The notes beneath the pieces were generated by a model. That model did no database searches. It worked only from the letters and a program-made list of their open reading frames with translations, and was not told where the DNA came from. From Bacteroidota bacterium (GTDB lineage: Bacteria; Bacteroidota; Bacteroidia; UKL13-3): 57,489 bases of DNA. Location: NCBI GenBank assembly GCA_947453415.1, contig CANGGG010000009.1:1-57489 (forward strand). The letters are read 5' to 3'. Of this stretch, positions 43,236-50,913 are shown in pieces. Each line of letters starts with the position of its first letter. The first letter of the stretch is position 1. The position numbers and the translations under genes are program-made.

Positions 43236-43937
43236 TTAATCTTCAAATTTATATCCAACACCTTTTACCGTACCTACCAAATCCTCGCCAATTTTTTCTC
43301 TAATTTTTCTTATATGTACATCAATTGTTCTATCACCAACAATGACTTCATCGCCCCAAACTTTTTCTAAAATGCTATCGCGCTTAAAAACTTTTCCAGG
43401 TTTACTGGCCAAAAGGTATAATAATTCAAACTCCTTGCGTGCTAATTGAATTTTTTCAGTTCCTTTATACACCATAAAAGTATCCCTATCTATGATTAAT
43501 CCTTTTACTTTTAATTGAATATTTTCTGGTTCTACATTTTCTACAACTTGTGTTTCTTTTCTTCGTAAAATAGCAGCAATTCTTGTTAATAATACCTTTG
43601 GTTTTATTGGTTTGGCTATATAATCATCGGCACCGGCATCAAATCCTGCAAGCTCACTATATTCCTCAGAACGGGCAGTTAAAAAAACTATAAATATTTT
43701 GCTTAATGAGGGATTCGTTTTTATTTGCTGACAAGCTTGAATTCCATCCATTAATGGCATCATTACATCCATTAATATTAAGTCTGGTTTTATTTTTTTT
43801 GTTTGTTCTATAGCTTCAATTCCATTGTTTGCCAAAAAAACATCATAACCTTCCTTTTTTAAATTATACTCAATAAATTCTTGGATGTCTTTTTCGTCAT
43901 CTACCACTAGAATTTTGTATTGGTTTTTGTTTTTCAT
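43236..43937 (-). CDS. OmpR-family response regulator
   Basis: 233 aa. Receiver domain at 5-120 with KILVVDDEKDIQEFIEYNL, phosphoacceptor Asp57 in LILMDVMMPLMDG, Thr in VFLTARSEE and Lys in DYIAKPIKP. The winged-helix Trans_reg_C domain follows (LARKEFELLYLLASKPGKVF, VIVGDRTIDVHIRKIREKIG, VKGVGYKFED). No histidine kinase is adjacent; the neighbours are argS (convergent) and a cytochrome c operon. The signal is unknown. The sequence is similar to the regulators of sensor pairs common in Bacteroidota, and the partner kinase is probably elsewhere. Confidence 0.93.
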   Translation of the reverse strand: MKNKNQYKILVVDDEKDIQEFIEYNLKKEGYDVFLANNGIEAIEQTKKIKPDLILMDVMMPLMDGIQACQQIKTNPSLSKIFIVFLTARSEEYSELAGFDAGADDYIAKPIKPKVLLTRIAAILRRKETQVVENVEPENIQLKVKGLIIDRDTFMVYKGTEKIQLARKEFELLYLLASKPGKVFKRDSILEKVWGDEVIVGDRTIDVHIRKIREKIGEDLVGTVKGVGYKFED

Positions 43938-44083
43938 TTCTAGAAACTATTTATATATAATTACACAGCAAAAGTAACAAGTAAAACGTTATGTAATTGT
44001 TAACTTAATAACATAAAATAATTATTTCATAATAATTTGTTTATAATCAACTGCATATCCGGTAAATAATCTTCTGAATTCCA

Positions 44084-44470
44084 TCATTTCTCCATCAACA
44101 ACGAATCCAACTTATTGAACTTAATAAGCACATAATATGCAATTTGGTTCACCTCATGCTGACTCAATTTTGTATAAGCTGGCATGGCCAAATTATATTC
44201 CACTCCATTTACTTTGATGGAACCTTTTTGACCATGTTTTATAATGGAATCAACCATATTTGGATTATTTAAAATATAATCGGAGTTCAATAATGGCGGA
44301 TATAAACGCGCAAAACCACTTCCATCTTTTTGGTGGCAATTGCTACAATTTCTCTCATATAATTGGTAACCAGATGCCAAATTTACAGAAGCATTTGAAA
44401 ATTGGTTTTCAATACATGCACTGAATATCAAAACAAAAATAATAAATAAGATAATGCTACTCTTTTTCAT
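44084..44470 (-). CDS. Mono-haem c-type cytochrome lipoprotein
   Basis: 128 aa. Lipobox VLIFSAC with Cys19. Haem site CSNCH at 42-46 within YQLYERNCSNCHQKDGSG, and a likely Met ligand in NLAMPAYTKLSQHEVNQIAYYV. A class I cytochrome anchored by lipid in the periplasm or outer membrane. It overlaps the SCO1 gene by 14 bp and is last in a three-gene operon, fitting an electron-transfer role near a terminal oxidase. Confidence 0.88.
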   Translation of the reverse strand: MKKSSIILFIIFVLIFSACIENQFSNASVNLASGYQLYERNCSNCHQKDGSGFARLYPPLLNSDYILNNPNMVDSIIKHGQKGSIKVNGVEYNLAMPAYTKLSQHEVNQIAYYVLIKFNKLDSLLMEK

Positions 44471-45089
44471 TCAATAAAAGCTCCATATCCTCCATTAAAG
44501 TTTTGGTATCCTTCTCACTTGTTCCATCATAAATTCCTCTCACTCTTCTATTTTTATCAATCAATATTAATCCACCGCTGTGCACATAACCTCCCGGTTC
44601 CGTTGAGTCAGGCAAAGCTGTTGCATAATATCCATGCGTGGCTAATTCATATATTGAATCCCTGTTACCTGTTAAAAAATGCCATTGTTTACTATCAGCG
44701 CCTAATCGTTCAGCAAAGTTTTTTAAAACCGCTACGGAATCATGCTCTGGGTCAATGGTGTGAGATAAAAATAAAATATTAGGATTGCCTTTAAATGCTT
44801 CGTAAACCGTTAGCAAATTCTTTTTCATTCGTGGGCAAATGGTTGGACAAGTAACAAAAAAGAAATCGGCTACATATATTTTACCATTTATGGTATTTTG
44901 ATCAATGATTTTTCCATCTTGATTGGTGAGCGAAAAATCAGGAACAGTTTGATAAATGGTATCAATTACTTCTTGGCCATTTACTGTTTTTACATCAACT
45001 GCTCTTTCCCCTAAAATAGGTAGTTTTTTTTTGCCGCAGGCAATCAATAAACCTGCCAATAATACCAATATTATTATTTTATATTTCAT
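44457..45089 (-). CDS. SCO1/SenC-family copper chaperone
   Basis: 210 aa lipoprotein (LLAGLLIAC, Cys18). Thioredoxin-like fold with copper-binding CPTICP at 81-86 (Cys81, Cys85) and the distal ligand His170 in GGYVHSGGLILID. Also DFSLTNQDGKII and FLSHTIDPEHDSVAVLKNFAE, typical of the family. It delivers copper to, or reduces, the CuA centre of cytochrome oxidase. Its start overlaps the stop of the upstream gene (ATGA at 45089-45086), and it runs into the cytochrome gene. Confidence 0.93.
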   Translation of the reverse strand: MKYKIIILVLLAGLLIACGKKKLPILGERAVDVKTVNGQEVIDTIYQTVPDFSLTNQDGKIIDQNTINGKIYVADFFFVTCPTICPRMKKNLLTVYEAFKGNPNILFLSHTIDPEHDSVAVLKNFAERLGADSKQWHFLTGNRDSIYELATHGYYATALPDSTEPGGYVHSGGLILIDKNRRVRGIYDGTSEKDTKTLMEDMELLLNEKE

Positions 45090-45478
45090 TTCTTTAAAAT
45101 TGCTTTTGCTTCTTTGATGCTTTCAAAAGTAAGACTATATACTTTATTTATTTCAGCTAATTGATTGATCAAATATTTTTCGGCAGAATCAGCATTCAAA
45201 TTGGGTGTTTTGTATGCATGCATCCAATCCAACATACTTCTGTCGGCCTTGTACAAATGGCTTGAAATAACTAACAATGAATCTTTAAAAGCTCCATTTT
45301 CTATTGAATCAATTTGATTATTAATTTCCTTTTTTAACGATAATACCAAAGCAGATTTTGCCATTGATTCATCATGAATTTGCATTATTTTATCATCTAA
45401 AACATGTGCGTTATAGGGTGCTTCATTGCATGCAAAAAACAACAAAGCAATCATTGAAAAAATTGATATTTTTATCAT
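45086..45478 (-). CDS. Hypothetical lipoprotein of the SCO1 operon
   Basis: 130 aa. Lipobox ALLFFAC with Cys17. The mature part is helical and charged (LDDKIMQIHDESMAKSALVL, LKKEINNQIDSIENGAFKD, YKADRSMLDWMHAYKTPN), with a MxxIHDExM-type histidine/methionine motif reminiscent of metal or haem coordination; that is only a guess. First gene of a coupled operon (4-bp overlap) with SCO1 and cytochrome c, so probably part of the same respiratory assembly. No family name known to me. Confidence 0.72.
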   Translation of the reverse strand: MIKISIFSMIALLFFACNEAPYNAHVLDDKIMQIHDESMAKSALVLSLKKEINNQIDSIENGAFKDSLLVISSHLYKADRSMLDWMHAYKTPNLNADSAEKYLINQLAEINKVYSLTFESIKEAKAILKK

Positions 45479-45502
45479 TTCAGTTTTTTAATTAAGGTTA
45501 AA

Positions 45503-45540
45503 CAAAAAAAAACAGTTATCAAAAATGGTAACTGTTTCTT
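45503..45540 (-). terminator. Rho-independent terminator after the PhnA-like gene
   Basis: AAACAGTTA / TAACTGTTT arms around a 10-nt loop, with a long T-run on the minus strand. It lies between the minus-strand gene at 45560 and the next operon. Confidence 0.82.
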
Positions 45541-45559
45541 TAAAAAAATTGTTTAAATA

Positions 45560-45772
45560 TTATGCTTTCTTAACAAAACAAGCTTTTAAAACCATCATCG
45601 ATTTTTCAACTTTCCCTTCTATTTCTTCTTCACTGTCTGTTAAACGAATGTTTTTAACAATGGTTCCGCGTTTAATAACCGATGACGAACCTTTCACTTT
45701 TAAATCTTTTATTATTGATACAGAATCACCTTCATTTAATAAGGTTCCGTTGCTGTCTTTAACTTCCATCAT
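45560..45772 (-). CDS. PhnA/YjdM-like small protein
   Basis: 70 aa, matching the C-terminal PhnA domain: [27 protein letters not shown], then [20 protein letters not shown] and [12 protein letters not shown]. The N-terminal zinc-ribbon of full YjdM proteins is absent, as in other short bacterial forms. Despite the old name, no phosphonate function is shown for it. Monocistronic with its own terminator. Confidence 0.85.
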   Translation of the reverse strand: MMEVKDSNGTLLNEGDSVSIIKDLKVKGSSSVIKRGTIVKNIRLTDSEEEIEGKVEKSMMVLKACFVKKA

Positions 45773-45954
45773 TGTATTTTTTGTTTAGGGTAAATATTAT
45801 AATTTTATGGGTGCAATATTAATTTATTTGCGTGGCATTAAGTGAATTGCTTCCATGACTTTTATTTTGAATAATGGAAAGGAAATAGAAAATTCGATAA
45901 TTAATAATCTATATTTGTCCTTAGGTGGTATACTCACCAATTGAATTTAAGTGG

Positions 45955-45985
45955 TTGTCCTCGGTTGGTGTCCTCACCAATCGAA
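45955..45985. repeat. GGTTGGTGTCCTCACCAATC repeat
   Basis: Inverted-orientation member of the family found tandemly after guaA. TTGGTG-TCCT-CACCAA forms a hairpin that sits 2-3 bp before the nadE stop (minus strand) and could serve as its transcription stop. Confidence 0.75.
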
Positions 45986-45986
45986 T

Positions 45987-47642
45987 TTAGCCAAGATACT
46001 TTGCTACCAAAGGCATTCTTCGGCCTTGTCCAAACGATTTGCTAGAAACTCTTAAAACCGGTGGCGCTTGTAACCGTTTCCATTCATTGGTATTTACCAT
46101 TTTTAAAGTTCGTAATACCAACGCTTCATCAAATCCCAAGGTAATGATTTCCTGCGGACCTTTTCGCTCTTCAATATAATGGAACAGAATGGCATCTAAC
46201 ACTTCATAATCAGGCAATGAATCACTGTCTTTTTGATTTGGACGTAATTCAGCACTTGGCGCTTTTGTTAATATATTTTTAGGTATAATTTCTTTGTTTC
46301 TATTTATGTAATCGCAAAGCGCATATACTTCTGTTTTGTATAAATCGCCAATTACTGAAATGCCACCACACATGTCACCATATAAAGTTCCATAACCTAC
46401 AGCCAGTTCACTTTTATTGGAAGTATTGAGTAAAATATAACCAAATTTATTGGCCAAAGCCATTAAAATAATAGCCCTACTCCTACTTTGCATATTTTCC
46501 TCAGCAATTCCAAATTCCGTATTTTCAAACTGTTTGTTTAAGGTATTTTGCAAAGCATCAAAAGTTTTTTCAATGGAAATTAAATCATATTTTACTCCTA
46601 AATTTTCAACTAATTTTTCAGAATCCGAAACTGAATGATCGCTGCTGTATTGCGAAGGCAACATGACTGCCATTACGTTTTCGGCACCCAAAGCTTTAGC
46701 GGCTAAATATACTACCAGCGCAGAATCTACTCCACCCGAAAGACCAAGTATGGCTTTTTTAAATCCTTGTTTTCTAAAATATTCTTTTATACCAAGCACC
46801 AATGCTTGTTCTATATTTTGGTAATTTATTATTTCATTTTCCTTATTTTGTAAAATAATTCCCATTGAATTGATGGCATCCAATTCCACCATTATTGTAT
46901 CTTCTTCAAAATGTCTCAATTGTTTTACAGTATCGCCATTGCTATTCAACACACAACTTCCACCATCAAAAATTAATTGCGTTTGCGCACCAATATGATT
47001 TACATAAAACAGCGGTAAATTATATTTTATGGCATTGGTTTTTAAAACTTCCAAACGTGTATTTATTTGCACTTTGCTGAATGGCGAAGCAGCTATATTT
47101 ATTATACAATCAGGCTGCTGTTTGATTAATTCATCCATTGGACATTGAATATACATTGGATTAGCGTTTAAATTCCACAAATCTTCGCAAATGGTAATAG
47201 CTAGTTTTTTACCTTTATAATTTACAATTTCAAAAACCCTGTTTGGTTCAAAATAGCGGTATTCGTCAAAAACATCGTAGTTAGGCAATAAGGTTTTGTG
47301 AATGATTTGCTGCACTTTTCCATCGGCTAAAAAGTAAGCTGAGTTAAATAAATCTTTGCCTTCAATTTGAGGATTAACAGTTGGAGAACCAATGATAGCA
47401 GCTACTCCAACACATTGCTCAGCAATGATGTTTACATTTTTCAAACATAAATTTATGAAATCATGAAACTCTAAAAAATCGCGAGGAGGATAACCGCAAA
47501 CCGATAATTCGGAAAAAACAATTAAATCAGCTTGTTCAGATTTTGCATTGTTAATGGCTTCAATAATTTTTTGTGTATTTAACTCAAAATTACCAGTATG
47601 ATAATTCAGTTGCGCTAATGTTATTTTCAAATTTTTTATCAA
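45987..47642 (-). CDS. nadE: Glutamine-dependent NAD+ synthetase
   Basis: 551 aa. The N-terminal nitrilase-type glutaminase carries Glu in FSELSVCGYPPRDFLEF, Lys in IHKTLLPNYDVFDEYRYFEP and Cys in LAITICEDLWN. The C-terminal synthetase has the PP-loop [53 protein letters not shown] and TKAPSAELRPNQKDSDSLPD. It makes NAD from deamido-NAD, ATP and glutamine. Preceded after 37 bp by the barrel gene on the same strand; gldB lies divergently beyond that. Confidence 0.95.
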   Translation of the reverse strand: MIKNLKITLAQLNYHTGNFELNTQKIIEAINNAKSEQADLIVFSELSVCGYPPRDFLEFHDFINLCLKNVNIIAEQCVGVAAIIGSPTVNPQIEGKDLFNSAYFLADGKVQQIIHKTLLPNYDVFDEYRYFEPNRVFEIVNYKGKKLAITICEDLWNLNANPMYIQCPMDELIKQQPDCIINIAASPFSKVQINTRLEVLKTNAIKYNLPLFYVNHIGAQTQLIFDGGSCVLNSNGDTVKQLRHFEEDTIMVELDAINSMGIILQNKENEIINYQNIEQALVLGIKEYFRKQGFKKAILGLSGGVDSALVVYLAAKALGAENVMAVMLPSQYSSDHSVSDSEKLVENLGVKYDLISIEKTFDALQNTLNKQFENTEFGIAEENMQSRSRAIILMALANKFGYILLNTSNKSELAVGYGTLYGDMCGGISVIGDLYKTEVYALCDYINRNKEIIPKNILTKAPSAELRPNQKDSDSLPDYEVLDAILFHYIEERKGPQEIITLGFDEALVLRTLKMVNTNEWKRLQAPPVLRVSSKSFGQGRRMPLVAKYLG

Positions 47643-47679
47643 TAATTATATGATGAAAGGATTTTTTTTTAACAAAACC

Positions 47680-48429
47680 TTAAAAAATAATGCCAATATT
47701 TAAGGCCGTAAAACTATTATTTGCAGTCCATTTATCTGCATCCATATAATCGGCCAAACCATTGTCATACCTTAATCCAATATATGCTTTTGTATTACCA
47801 ACAAGGTCATAAACTAATCCTCCACCAACAATAAATGAAGGACGTAAAAAATTAATTTTTGAGCTGAAATTTTTATCAAACTTTTCACTGTTAATATAAA
47901 ATACATCTCCATTTTCAGGATTATCAACATCTACGTCATTTAATTTTAAAACGGAAGAACTTACATCTACTTTGCTACGCAATAAAAAACTGAAACCCAA
48001 TCCAAATTCACCATAAGCTTTCCATTTATCTTTAAAAGGATCTGTGGTCATTTTAAACAAAATTGGAATTTGCAAATAACGCAAATGATAGTTCAAAGTC
48101 ATTTCGGTAGTAGGCGCTCCGGTTGGCAATTTAGTAGGAGAAAACACATTGATAGAATCAATAACTTTAATTTTTGAAGTCATGTTAATTACATTTACCT
48201 CAAAAGCAATGGCGTATCGGGAAGTGAATTTTTTAGCCACATGAAAACCATAATTCCAATCTAAACTTATTCCACCATCGGTAATGCTTTTACTATCGGG
48301 CTTACTCCAACTCACCTGCGGAGAAATTCTTAAGCCAAATTCATACTTCGATTCATCAGAAATTTGTGCATTGGCTTTACTAATTATTAAAGCGCAAATA
48401 ATTAAAGCAAAAATGTTTTTTATTCTCAT
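47680..48429 (-). CDS. Outer-membrane beta-barrel protein (PorT-family-like)
   Basis: 249 aa from the ATG at 48429, which opens a clear signal peptide (MRIKNIFALIICALIISKANAQ). A frame from 48456 would overlap gldB and spoil it. The mature protein shows barrel strands: YEFGLRISPQVSWS, GISLDWNYGFHVAKKF, YAIAFEVNVINMTSKI, LNYHLRYLQIPILFKM, AYGEFGLGFSFLL, FIVGGGLVYDL, AYIGLRYDNGLADYM, ALNIGIIF. The LRYLQIPILFK strand is typical of the PorT-like OMP_b-brl_2 group. It sits next to gldB and nadE, so a link to T9SS is tempting but unproven. Confidence 0.72.
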   Translation of the reverse strand: MRIKNIFALIICALIISKANAQISDESKYEFGLRISPQVSWSKPDSKSITDGGISLDWNYGFHVAKKFTSRYAIAFEVNVINMTSKIKVIDSINVFSPTKLPTGAPTTEMTLNYHLRYLQIPILFKMTTDPFKDKWKAYGEFGLGFSFLLRSKVDVSSSVLKLNDVDVDNPENGDVFYINSEKFDKNFSSKINFLRPSFIVGGGLVYDLVGNTKAYIGLRYDNGLADYMDADKWTANNSFTALNIGIIF

Positions 48430-48441
48430 ATTTTTGTTGCC

Positions 48442-49488
48442 ATGAAAGCATTGCAATTTATTGATAGTTTTAAGAAAAACAGTAACATTTTTTTTACAGG
48501 TATATTTATTTGTTTTTTAGCTGCTTGCGGCAATAATACAAGCATTGAAAATGAAGCAAAAGAAGTGGAACATATTGAAATTACTAGGTTTGAACAAGAC
48601 TTAATTTTAAATGACACTACTTTAGTAAATGATGCACATTTTACTAAAATTGCTAAAAAATACAATGAATTTTATTTTGGATTTTGTGAAAACACGCTTG
48701 GATTATTACCCCAAACCAACGATCCGTTTTATGCCAAAAGTTTAGTTGGCTTTATAAAATATCCAAGTATTTTAGCTTTAAAACATGAAGTTGATAGCGC
48801 CTATCCAAATTTAAATAAAATTGAAGACGAACTCTCGGTAGCCATGAGCCGCTATAAAAAAGAATTCCCAGATGTAAAAATTCCTCATTTTGTAAGTTAT
48901 ATTTCAGAGTTTACCGAAGCACATAGCGCTTACGATAGCATTATAGGCATAGGATTAGACATGTATTTGGGTAAAAATTACTCTTTTTATCCTGAAGAAT
49001 TTCCGGAGTTTATGCGCAGCAAAATGACCAAAGATTATATTGTTCCAAATACCTTAAAAGCCATTGCCATTTCTACTTTCGACAAGCAATTAAAGGACAA
49101 ACGTTTTTTAGCTTACATGCTTTTTGAAGCAAAAGTGAGGTATTTTACAAAAAAAATATTACCAGAATTAAATGATACTTTGGTGTTTGGTTACACTAAA
49201 AAACAAATGGATTGGTGCAATGAAAGTGAAAATCAAATTTGGAGTTTTTTTGTAGATAAGAAATTATTATATGAAAAAAATCCGAATGAATACATGCGTT
49301 TTTTAACTGACGGACCATTTACCTCAGCTGAAGGAATTCCGCAAGAAAGTGCACCATCGTTAGGTGTTTATTGTGGTTATAAAATATTAGAAAACTACGC
49401 TGAAAAAACTGGTGCTTCTCTATCAGAAATTATGAATAATAACAATTGGGATGAAATTTTGAAACAAAGTGCTTATAGACCCAAATAA
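48442..49488 (+). CDS. gldB: Gliding motility lipoprotein GldB
   Basis: 348 aa. Lipobox ICFLAAC with Cys29. Mature part: HIEITRFEQDLILNDTTLVN, KKYNEFYFGFCENTLGLLPQ, KSLVGFIKYPSILALKHEVD, FPDVKIPHFVSYISEFTEAH, GIGLDMYLGKNYSFYPEEFP and the C-terminal SLGVYCGYKILENYAEKTG, characteristic of GldB (zinc-protease-like fold, role in gliding unknown). gldC, which follows gldB in Flavobacterium, is not here; only repeats follow. It starts 12 bp from the divergent barrel gene, so promoters must lie inside the coding regions. Confidence 0.92.
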   Translation: MKALQFIDSFKKNSNIFFTGIFICFLAACGNNTSIENEAKEVEHIEITRFEQDLILNDTTLVNDAHFTKIAKKYNEFYFGFCENTLGLLPQTNDPFYAKSLVGFIKYPSILALKHEVDSAYPNLNKIEDELSVAMSRYKKEFPDVKIPHFVSYISEFTEAHSAYDSIIGIGLDMYLGKNYSFYPEEFPEFMRSKMTKDYIVPNTLKAIAISTFDKQLKDKRFLAYMLFEAKVRYFTKKILPELNDTLVFGYTKKQMDWCNESENQIWSFFVDKKLLYEKNPNEYMRFLTDGPFTSAEGIPQESAPSLGVYCGYKILENYAEKTGASLSEIMNNNNWDEILKQSAYRPK

Positions 49489-49629
49489 ATTACCGCCTTC
49501 GCTCGCAACTTTCATTTGAATCCATTGATAAGCCTCCGGCTGATTTATTTTTTTATACTCAGAGATTAAGCTTAGCAACTTTTTTTTCTTCTTTCTTTTT
49601 CCATTGCTGAAAAAGAAACAAAAAAGCTA

Positions 49630-49699
49630 GACAATAAAAAGCTACCCTCCCACAAGGCTTGATGCACGGCCCGCTTTATTGTCAGGCCAACGCTCGCCA
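49630..49699. repeat. 70-bp dispersed element, copy 2
   Basis: Same element and orientation as 22320-22389, two substitutions. It is preceded by a CTCCGGCTGAT motif (near 49533) and a T-rich stretch shared with the first locus. The 525-bp gap 49489-50013 contains this, the hairpin repeat below and no gene. Confidence 0.9.
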
Positions 49700-49754
49700 C
49701 TAAACAAGCATTTATTTGTTGAAACGTCATTGCGAGGAACGAAGCAATCTTATT

Positions 49755-49950
49755 GCCCGTTGTGGTATTTTAGTGCAGCGGCATCAACAACAAAATTATT
49801 TCCGTTGATAACGTAAATACGATACTATCCTTAGAGTATGCATAGCGCTCTAAGGATTTATGATGATTGTAGTGTCTCTGACACGGGATAATTTAAAATA
49901 CTAATTACCAACTCACAAGGGCTTAGCCTCAGACTAATTATAGTAATGAA
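49755..49950. repeat. Hairpin-rich direct repeat, copy A
   Basis: First of three copies (also 50614-50891 and 57260-57439, same orientation). The shared core is CGATACTATCCTTAGAGTA, the inverted pair CCTTAGAG / CTCTAAGG, and GTGTCTCTGACACGGG, which makes a further hairpin. The right end of this copy is diverged and lacks the terminator segment. Confidence 0.88.
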
Positions 49951-50013
49951 TAAATTAATTTAACTTGATTCATATTCTATTCTAAAATAATCTAATAACT
50001 AGTTTAATTTACT

Positions 50014-50448
50014 TTAATATTTTGGATTGCATTTTAGAATAAAAAAAGCTTCCATAAAATTCAAAAAATTAACACCCAAATTGACATCAATAAGTAAATT
50101 AAATCTAGTTGTGTTCTCCCTAATCCAAATGTTAATAAAATCTGCTTCTGGCGTTATTATTTCAGGGTCAATGATCAATGACAAAGCTAAATTATTATTT
50201 GCATACATATGTTTATAATGATGTGACCTGTATCTTGCTTTATTAAATATACCTGCCTTTCCTACTTTCAAATAGATGTCTTCATATTTAAAAATATAAA
50301 CAGCTTGCATTCCATTTGGCAGTTCTAATTGAACATGTGTGTCGATACCTGCATCCAAAGTCATAAATTGAATTTGATTACTTTGCACTTGAAAACCTGT
50401 TAAATTAGCTGCTGCAATCATGAAGTTGATGTCGTTTTGTGTTATCAT
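50014..50448 (-). CDS. GIY-YIG-like small protein
   Basis: 144 aa from the ATG at 50448 (a TTG 36 bp upstream is less likely). The central part follows the GIY-YIG nuclease order: AVYIFKYED (GIY position), YLKVGKAG (YIG position), then an Arg/His pair in NKARYRSHHY. A conserved Glu lies near the C-terminus in NFLNFMEAFFILK. The sequence ending CNPKY fits the usual R/N-x-P motif. If active, it would cut DNA. There is no HNH, helicase or restriction partner beside it, only repeats on both sides, suggesting accessory DNA. Family assignment is from motif order only. Confidence 0.5.
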   Translation of the reverse strand: MITQNDINFMIAAANLTGFQVQSNQIQFMTLDAGIDTHVQLELPNGMQAVYIFKYEDIYLKVGKAGIFNKARYRSHHYKHMYANNNLALSLIIDPEIITPEADFINIWIRENTTRFNLLIDVNLGVNFLNFMEAFFILKCNPKY

Positions 50449-50613
50449 ATTTTTTTTTACAGACAAAATTATTTTTTTTGACAAAATTTTTTACTTAATT
50501 GAATCATGAATGCAATAAAGTAATTTTTAATGTAATAATTTGAATTTTATAAAAACTATTTAATTAAAAATAAAAAAACTATTTCTTTAAATTCATAAGA
50601 AATAATTCATTAA

Positions 50614-50891
50614 CCCGTTGTCGGTGTTTTAGCAAAGCGGCACCAACAACAAAATTATTACCGCAAATAACGTAAATACGATACTATCCTTAGAGTAAGC
50701 ATAGCGCTCTAAGGATTTATGATGTTTGTAGTGTCACTGACACGGGCTAATTTAAAACGAGTTTGGATACTCTTTTTAAATTTAAAACGTAGTCTCAGCC
50801 CACGAATGGCTTGGCTTCAGACAACGGATAGTAATGATTTGTATTAATTCATACCAACAAAAAAAGTCACCAAAAATTGGTGACTTTTTTT
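50614..50891. repeat. Hairpin-rich direct repeat, copy B
   Basis: Longest copy. It contains the imperfect inverted pair GTTGTCGGTG / CACCAACAAC at its left end, the shared core, a ~32-bp insertion (from 50758) relative to copy C, and at its right end the terminator of the minus-strand gene at 50914. The 465-bp gap 50449-50913 holds nothing else. Confidence 0.88.
50859..50891 (-). terminator. Rho-independent terminator (within repeat copy B)
   Basis: AAAGTCACCAA / TTGGTGACTTT stem, 3-nt loop, A- and T-tracts on both sides; it serves the minus-strand gene ending at 50914. An almost identical terminator ends copy C at 57410-57439. Confidence 0.9.
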
Positions 50892-50913
50892 TGTAGATTA
50901 TGAAATTTAAAAA

